Assembly: GCF_016756495.1 (NCBI RefSeq)
Contig: NZ_AP023243.1
Span: 3,848,501-3,912,500 of the forward strand
DNA: 64,000 bases
Direction of reading: 5' to 3'
Source of the DNA: Mesorhizobium sp. 113-3-3
GTDB taxonomy: Bacteria > Pseudomonadota > Alphaproteobacteria > Rhizobiales > Rhizobiaceae
The position numbers and the translations under genes were made by a program. Every line of letters begins with the position of its first letter. Position 1 is the first letter of the stretch. This document shows positions 59,736 to 64,000 of the stretch, piece after piece. The notes beneath the pieces were generated by a model that was given only the letters and a program-made list of their open reading frames with translations, did not search any database and was not told where the DNA came from.

Positions 59736-60428
59736 ATGACGCTTCGTTTCGGCATCCTCGTCTTCCCCAATCTCCAGCAGCTCGACCTCACCGGCCCTTA
59801 TGAAGTCCTGGCATCGGCCAAGGGCGCCGAGGTGGAATTGATCTGGAAGGATCGCGATCCGGTGACGTCCTCGACACGACTGTCGCTCAACCCAACGGCA
59901 ACCTTCGACGATTGCCCGCCTCTCGATGTGCTGTGCATTCCGGGTGGAGGCGGCGTCAACCCGCTGCTGGAGGACCAGGCGGTCCTCGATTTCGTGCGGG
60001 AGCGCGCCGCGCGGGCACGCTATGTCACCTCGGTATGCAGCGGCGCCCTGGTGCTCGGTGCCGCCGGCCTGCTCAAAGGCAAGCGGGCGACGACGCATTG
60101 GTACGCGCATGATTTCCTCGCCGAGTTCGGCGCCATTCCGGTCGACGAGCGCATCGTCGAGGACGGAAACCTGATAACCGCCGGCGGCGTCACCTCGGGG
60201 ATCGATTTCGGCCTCCTTCTGGTCGCCAGGCTTCTCGGCCAGGCCGAGGCCGAAACGGTGCAGCTCTCGCTCGAATATGCCCCGGCTCCTCCGTTCCAAT
60301 CGGGCACGCCCGCACAGGCTTCGCCTTCCGTGCTGGCGGAAGCAAAGAAGCGGCTCGCGGGTTCGAGGCGGATTCGCGAGGAGATGTTCTCGCGCTGGCG
60401 CGCCACGCGCCTCGTCACGCCGGCTTGA
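59736..60428 (+). CDS. inhA: isonitrile hydratase-like DJ-1/PfpI protein
   Basis: The 230-residue protein closely follows Pseudomonas putida isonitrile hydratase (converts isonitriles to N-formamides): FPNLQQLDLTGPYEVLASAK, PPLDVLCIPGGGGVNPLLED, ARYVTSVCSGALVLGAAGLL, GKRATTHWYAHDFLAEFGAI and LEYAPAPPF are all characteristic. The catalytic cysteine is C101. AAGGAGAG lies 6-10 bases before the ATG. Divergent from the GlxA-type regulator and followed by a hairpin terminator. Other DJ-1 amidase-like activities cannot be excluded. Confidence 0.85.
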   Translation: MTLRFGILVFPNLQQLDLTGPYEVLASAKGAEVELIWKDRDPVTSSTRLSLNPTATFDDCPPLDVLCIPGGGGVNPLLEDQAVLDFVRERAARARYVTSVCSGALVLGAAGLLKGKRATTHWYAHDFLAEFGAIPVDERIVEDGNLITAGGVTSGIDFGLLLVARLLGQAEAETVQLSLEYAPAPPFQSGTPAQASPSVLAEAKKRLAGSRRIREEMFSRWRATRLVTPA

Positions 60429-60431
60429 ACT

Positions 60432-60471
60432 GACGGACCGAACGGCGCCACGGCGCGTCGTTCGGCCCGTC
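60432..60471 (+). terminator. hairpin terminator after the isonitrile hydratase gene
   Basis: GACGG-a-CCGAACG pairs with CGTTCGG-c-CCGTC around a GC-rich loop (12 bp plus one mismatch), beginning 4 bases after the stop codon and followed by CCCGTTTCG. Confidence 0.6.
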
Positions 60472-60484
60472 CCCGTTTCGGCGG

Positions 60485-60531
60485 TTGACACGTCTCTTCG
60501 TCCGTGCAGAATTGGTTGGACCATTGGACCA
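60485..60531 (+). promoter_or_regulatory. promoter with overlapping GntR/FadR-type operator
   Basis: A consensus -35 TTGACA (60485-60490) and -10-like CAGAAT (60507-60512, 16-bp spacing) are followed at once by TGGTTGGACCA (60513-60523, TGGT/ACCA inverted repeat) and a direct duplication TTGGACCATTGGACCA (60516-60531). FadR/FCD-type GntR repressors bind TGGT-N-ACCA-like sites. The operator covers the probable transcription start, implying autorepression of the GntR-PLP-ABC operon. Confidence 0.65.
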
Positions 60532-60551
60532 CTTCTGCACCGGGAGGACTT

Positions 60552-61286
60552 GTGGACCAGAACAGCCTGCCACCCATTCAGACGACGGCGCGCGACGACG
60601 CCGTTCTGAAGGCGTTGGTGGGCTTTGTCCGCGCCGAGGCGTTGCAGCCCGGTGAGCGCCTTCCGACCGAACGCATCCTGGCCGAGCGGCTGAAGGTCAG
60701 CCGCAACACGGTGCGCGAGGCGCTGACGCGGTGGGAGGGGCTAGGTCTCGTCGAGCGCCGGCAAGGCAGCGGCACCTATCTCAAGGCGGCCGTGTCACCC
60801 GACATGCTGCACATGCCGCTGACGCTGGCCGGCGGCAACGACTTCACCAGCCTGATGCATACGCTTGAAATCCGCCGCGCGCTGGAAGCCGAGGCAGCGG
60901 CCCTTTGCGCCGAACGCGCCAGCCCGGCCGACATTGCCGAGATCGAACGCAAGCTCGACGTCATGGAGCAGGCGTTCCGCACCCGCGACGGCATGTCGTC
61001 GGAAGAGGACTGGGAATTCCACCAGGCGATCTACCGGGTCTCCGGCAATCCGCTGTTCGAGCAGATTATCGCCGCCATGCACGAACTGTTCCACCGCTTC
61101 TGGGAACATCCGCTGGGCGTGCGCGATTTCGGCCACGCCAGCTTTCCCTATCACCGCACCATCTACGAATGCATTGCCGCGCGCGACCCGCAAGGCGCCC
61201 GCGCCGAGGCGCTCAAGCTGATCGCCACCGTCGAGGATGATCTCAAGCGCGGTGCTGCCAAACTCAAACTCTCGAGCCAGACATGA
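60552..61286 (+). CDS. GntR-family (FadR/FCD) transcriptional regulator
   Basis: The 244-residue protein has a winged HTH (LPTERILAERLKVSRNTVRE ALTRWE..., about residues 35-75) and a C-terminal FCD ligand domain with metal-binding histidines (WEFHQAIYRVSG, FHRFWEHPL, FPYHRTIYECIAARDP). The start is GTG 60552, with GGGAGGA 5 bases upstream. It overlaps the PLP-enzyme gene by four bases (ATGA). Probable local repressor of the operon, binding the sites just upstream; effector unknown but may be the transported compound. Confidence 0.92.
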   Translation: MDQNSLPPIQTTARDDAVLKALVGFVRAEALQPGERLPTERILAERLKVSRNTVREALTRWEGLGLVERRQGSGTYLKAAVSPDMLHMPLTLAGGNDFTSLMHTLEIRRALEAEAAALCAERASPADIAEIERKLDVMEQAFRTRDGMSSEEDWEFHQAIYRVSGNPLFEQIIAAMHELFHRFWEHPLGVRDFGHASFPYHRTIYECIAARDPQGARAEALKLIATVEDDLKRGAAKLKLSSQT

Positions 61287-62470
61287 ACGAGCATCCCTCA
61301 GGTTTCGACCATGATTATCTTGCCGAGGCGGCAACGCTTCTGGCGCATGACGAGCCGTTTCCGGGTGGCGCGGTGGTGCCGCCGATCTACCAGACCTCGC
61401 TGTTCACCTTCGCCAACTACGCAGAAATGGCCGACACCTTTGCCGGCAAACGAAAGCAGCCGATCTATTCACGCGGCGACAATCCGACGGTAATGGAGTT
61501 CGAGGCGCGCGTCGCCGCACTCGAGGGTGCGGAGGCCGCGCGCGGCTTTTCCAGCGGCATGGCGGCGATCAGCGCCACCGTGCTTGCCTTCGTCGGGGCG
61601 GGCGAGCGTATCGTTGCGGTGCGCAACTGCTATGGCGATGCCTACCGGCTGTTCGAGCGGTTGTTGCCGCGGCTCAACATCAAGGTCGACTATGTCGACG
61701 GTTCCGATCCGGATGCGGTTGCCGCGGCACTTCCCGGCGCCAAGCTGCTCTACCTGGAAAGCCCGACCTCGATGATGTTCGAGCTCCAGGACATCGCGCA
61801 TCTGACCCGGTTGGCGAAAGAGCAGGGCATCGTCACCACCATCGACAATTCCTGGGCGACGCCGGTGTTCCAGAAGCCCATCTCGCATGGCGTCGATCTG
61901 GTGCTGCATTCGGCCTCCAAATATCTCGGCGGCCACAGCGACACGGTCGCGGGCGTGGTGGCGGGCTCTTCCGCGCACATCAAGCACATCAACGAGCAGA
62001 CCTATTCCTATCTCGGCGGCAAGCTGTCGCCATTCGAGGCCTGGCTGCTGCTGCGCGGCCTGCGCACGCTGCCGCTGCGCCTGCCGCACCACATGAAGAG
62101 CGGGCTCACCATCGCCGAACGGCTGAAGGCGCATGCCCATGTCGAGCGCGTCAACCATCCCGCCTATTCGAACCATCCCGGCAAGGCGTCGCTGGGCGGC
62201 TATGCCGGCCTGTTCTCGTTCGAGGTGACGGACGATATCGACATCCCGGTCTTCGTCGACGCGCTGAAATATTTTCGCATCGGCGTCAGCTGGGGCGGGC
62301 ATGAAAGCCTGGTCGTGCCGGCCAAGGCGTCGCTGGAGCAGACGCCGGGACTGAATTCGATGGCGCGCTTCGGCGTCAGCCCCCGAACCATCCGCTTCAA
62401 TGTCGGATTGGAAAGTGTCGAAGATCTCTGGGCCGACGTCGCCCAGGCCTTCGAAAAAGCCAGAAAATAA
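61283..62470 (+). CDS. PLP-dependent Cys/Met metabolism enzyme (cystathionine gamma-synthase family)
   Basis: The 395-residue protein belongs to the cystathionine gamma-synthase/beta-lyase fold. The PLP lysine is K213 in SASKYLGGHSD; the phosphate-binding GFSSGMAAI and IDNSWATPVFQKPISHGVD motifs are present. It starts inside the GntR stop (ATGA) and is followed 29 bases later by a solute-binding protein gene. Elimination or gamma-replacement on a sulfur amino acid or related imported substrate is expected; the exact reaction is unknown. Confidence 0.9.
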   Translation: MNEHPSGFDHDYLAEAATLLAHDEPFPGGAVVPPIYQTSLFTFANYAEMADTFAGKRKQPIYSRGDNPTVMEFEARVAALEGAEAARGFSSGMAAISATVLAFVGAGERIVAVRNCYGDAYRLFERLLPRLNIKVDYVDGSDPDAVAAALPGAKLLYLESPTSMMFELQDIAHLTRLAKEQGIVTTIDNSWATPVFQKPISHGVDLVLHSASKYLGGHSDTVAGVVAGSSAHIKHINEQTYSYLGGKLSPFEAWLLLRGLRTLPLRLPHHMKSGLTIAERLKAHAHVERVNHPAYSNHPGKASLGGYAGLFSFEVTDDIDIPVFVDALKYFRIGVSWGGHESLVVPAKASLEQTPGLNSMARFGVSPRTIRFNVGLESVEDLWADVAQAFEKARK

Positions 62471-62499
62471 CAAGCGGGTTCAAAATGGGAGTCTTGAAC

Positions 62500-63777
62500 A
62501 TGAAAAAACTGACCATCATGCTTGCCACCGTCGCGGGGCTGGCGATTTCCGCCGGCAGCGCGCTGGCCGATTCGACCCTGAAGATGGTCGAAGTCATCAC
62601 CAGCCCGCCGCGCACCGAATTCCTGAAAAAGCAGATCGCCGAGTTCGAGGCCGCCAATCCCGGCGTCAAGGTCGAGCTGATCTCGCTGCCCTGGGGCCAG
62701 GCCTTCGAAAAATTCCTGACCATGGTGCAGGCCGGCGACACGCCCGACGTGGTCGAGATGCCGGAACGCTGGATGGGCCTCTACGCCAACAATGCCCAGC
62801 TCGAGGACCTTGGCCCCTACATGGCCAAATGGGATGACGCCAAGACGCTCGGCGAGCGCGCCAAGCAGTTCGGCTCGACGGTCAACAACACCCAGTTCAT
62901 GATCCCCTACGGCTACTATGTGAACGCGCTGTTCTGGAACAAGAAACTGTTCAAGCAGGCCGGCCTCGACGGGCCGCCGGCGACGCTCGACGAATTCATC
63001 GCCGACTCCAAGAAGATCTCCGCCATTCCCGGCAAATACGGCTACTGCCTGCGCGGCGGACCCGGCGCCTTCAACGGCATGCACATGTTCATGAACATCG
63101 CCCAGGGCAAGGGCGGTTACTTCAACGAGGACGGCACCTCGACCATCAACGAGGAGGGCTCGGTCAAGGGCCTGCAGATGCTGGCCGACATGTACAAGGA
63201 CGGACTGGCGCCGAAGGATGCAGTGAGCTGGGGCTTCAACGAAACCGTGACCGGCTTCTATTCCGGCACTTGCGCCATGCTCAACCAGGACCCGGACGCG
63301 CTGCTCGGCATCGCCGACAAGATGAGCGCCGACGATTTCGCCGTGGCGCCGCTGCCGGTTGGTCCGAGCGGCAAATCCTACCCCACGCTCGGCTATGCCG
63401 GCTGGGCGATGTTCGCCAACTCGCAGCACAAGGACGATGCCTGGAAGCTGATGGCGACGCTTCTGTCGCCAAAGGACAATCTGGAATGGGCCAAGGAAGT
63501 CGGCGTCGTGCCGATCCACAACGGCGCCGACCAGGATCCGCATTTCAAGACCGAGCAGTTCAAGGGCTGGTTCACCGAGCTCAGCGACACCTCCAAATAT
63601 GAAATGGTGACGCCGCCGACGCATCTGGAAAACCTCGGCAATTTCGTCGACCAGGTGGCGATCAAGAACTTCCAGGAAGTGCTGCTTGGCCAAAAGACCG
63701 CCAAGGACGTGGCCGACCAATGGGCTCAATTCCTGACCAAGGAACAGCAGGACTGGCTGGCGAAGAACAAGAAGTAA
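62500..63777 (+). CDS. extracellular solute-binding protein of a sugar-type (family 1) ABC transporter
   Basis: The 425-residue periplasmic protein has a signal peptide (MKKLTIMLATVAGLAISAGS, ALA/DST cleavage) and the family 1 pattern LKKQIAEFEAANPGVKVELI, FLTMVQAGDTPDVVEMPERW and WEMF-like closing sequences. The start at 62500 has GGGAG about 8 bases upstream, preferred to 62485. These proteins normally bind sugars or sugar alcohols, but the operon partner is an amino-acid-type PLP enzyme, so the ligand is uncertain. A permease gene begins after a repeat-containing gap. Confidence 0.9.
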   Translation: MKKLTIMLATVAGLAISAGSALADSTLKMVEVITSPPRTEFLKKQIAEFEAANPGVKVELISLPWGQAFEKFLTMVQAGDTPDVVEMPERWMGLYANNAQLEDLGPYMAKWDDAKTLGERAKQFGSTVNNTQFMIPYGYYVNALFWNKKLFKQAGLDGPPATLDEFIADSKKISAIPGKYGYCLRGGPGAFNGMHMFMNIAQGKGGYFNEDGTSTINEEGSVKGLQMLADMYKDGLAPKDAVSWGFNETVTGFYSGTCAMLNQDPDALLGIADKMSADDFAVAPLPVGPSGKSYPTLGYAGWAMFANSQHKDDAWKLMATLLSPKDNLEWAKEVGVVPIHNGADQDPHFKTEQFKGWFTELSDTSKYEMVTPPTHLENLGNFVDQVAIKNFQEVLLGQKTAKDVADQWAQFLTKEQQDWLAKNKK

Positions 63778-63792
63778 GCGCAGCGCCTCTTT

Positions 63793-63920
63793 CCTTCTCC
63801 CCGTTTCACGGGGAGAAGGTGGCCCGAAGGGCCGGATGAGGGGCGGCGCGAAGTTTTGAGAAGCTAGCGCCGCCCCTCATCTGCCTGCCGGCATCTTCTC
63901 CCCGTTGAACGGGGAGAAGG
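63793..63920. repeat. RIME-like double-hairpin intergenic repeat
   Basis: A mosaic palindromic element typical of Rhizobiales genomes. It begins with hairpin CCTTCTCCCCGTttcACGGGGAGAAGG (first arm CCTTCTCCCCGT), continues with GGCCCgaaGGGCC and GATGAGGGGCGGCGC, has the partner GCGCCGCCCCTCATC, and ends with the hairpin TTCTCCCCGTtgaACGGGGAGAA. The two halves are inverted copies about a short centre (63850-63866). It sits inside the ABC operon between solute-binding protein and permease genes. Confidence 0.85.
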
Positions 63921-63968
63921 ACGCTGTTTTGCCTTCCCGCACCCATCCTCCACCGTAGAGCCAAATCG

Positions 63969-64000
63969 ATGACCTACGCCGTGTCCGAAATCCGATCCGC
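63969..64000 (+). CDS. start of probable ABC-transporter permease gene (runs off the window)
   Basis: Only the first ten codons are visible (MTYAVSEIRS). Its position directly after a family 1 solute-binding protein suggests the inner-membrane permease (MalF-like). The identification rests on context only. Confidence 0.5.
   Translation, partial: MTYAVSEIRS

Overview
The window looks like chromosome of a Mesorhizobium-type alphaproteobacterium (order Hyphomicrobiales). The coding DNA is GC-rich with strong G/C preference at third codon positions. Several gene sets are typical of this group: a Tad/Flp pilus locus of the cpa type, the cell-cycle regulators DivK and PleD in tandem, a gcvTHP operon behind a tandem glycine riboswitch, DUF2336 and DUF3572 proteins, glutathione-dependent formaldehyde detoxification genes, and a RIME-like double-hairpin intergenic repeat. 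I see no rRNA, tRNA, CRISPR array, prophage or intact insertion sequence. Most of the window is ordinary chromosomal backbone with small accessory patches.

Layout. 0-3 kb: the 5' part of a LysR regulator, a possible 52-residue protein, yidD, a class D beta-lactamase and an LCM-type methyltransferase. 3-10 kb: thrS with a clear terminator, a PlsC-type acyltransferase, a three-repeat exported protein, a nitroreductase/flavin-reductase pair, and a TetR regulator divergent from an isoprenylcysteine-methyltransferase-like membrane protein across twin operators. 10-20 kb: a CASTOR/POLLUX-like channel, an exported ankyrin-cytochrome c fusion, an overlapping MaoC/CitE pair, DUF2336, a FUSC transporter and parE. 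20-29 kb: cpaB, cpaC, a small lipoprotein, cpaE, cpaF, tadB, tadC, an exported protein and a tadD-like lipoprotein. No pilin, prepilin peptidase or tadE/F/G gene is present nearby. 29-35 kb: a membrane GGDEF protein and gcvP-gcvH-gcvT. 35-41.5 kb: a protein with internal duplication, a GNAT/sulfite-oxidase-fold/cytochrome b operon, DUF1345, DUF188, and gfa-adhC. 41.7-54.7 kb: a biotin carboxylase subunit, dnaE, a potassium-channel-like protein with a zinc ribbon, an EamA transporter, dinB, a frameshifted GNAT gene, exported proteins, a HAD hydrolase and DUF3572. 54.9-64 kb: divK-pleD, an FAD monooxygenase, a GlxA-type regulator divergent from an isonitrile hydratase, and a GntR-PLP enzyme-ABC transporter operon that runs off the end.

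How the genes work together. The clear functional modules are the glycine-induced cleavage system, formaldehyde oxidation through glutathione (adhC with gfa), Tad secretion ATPase and platform proteins, DivK/PleD signalling, and two regulator-plus-target pairs whose candidate operators can be read directly (TetR/ICMT at 9.25 kb and GntR/PLP at 60.5 kb). Nothing here is clearly a whole new system. The least ordinary items are the periplasmic ankyrin-cytochrome c fusion, the CASTOR/POLLUX-like channel, the pilin-less Tad locus with a short lipoprotein in the cpaD position, the channel with a zinc ribbon, two copies of a long palindromic intergenic repeat (one carrying a nested hairpin), and a 24-codon ORF with a near-perfect ribosome binding site in the longest gene-free stretch.
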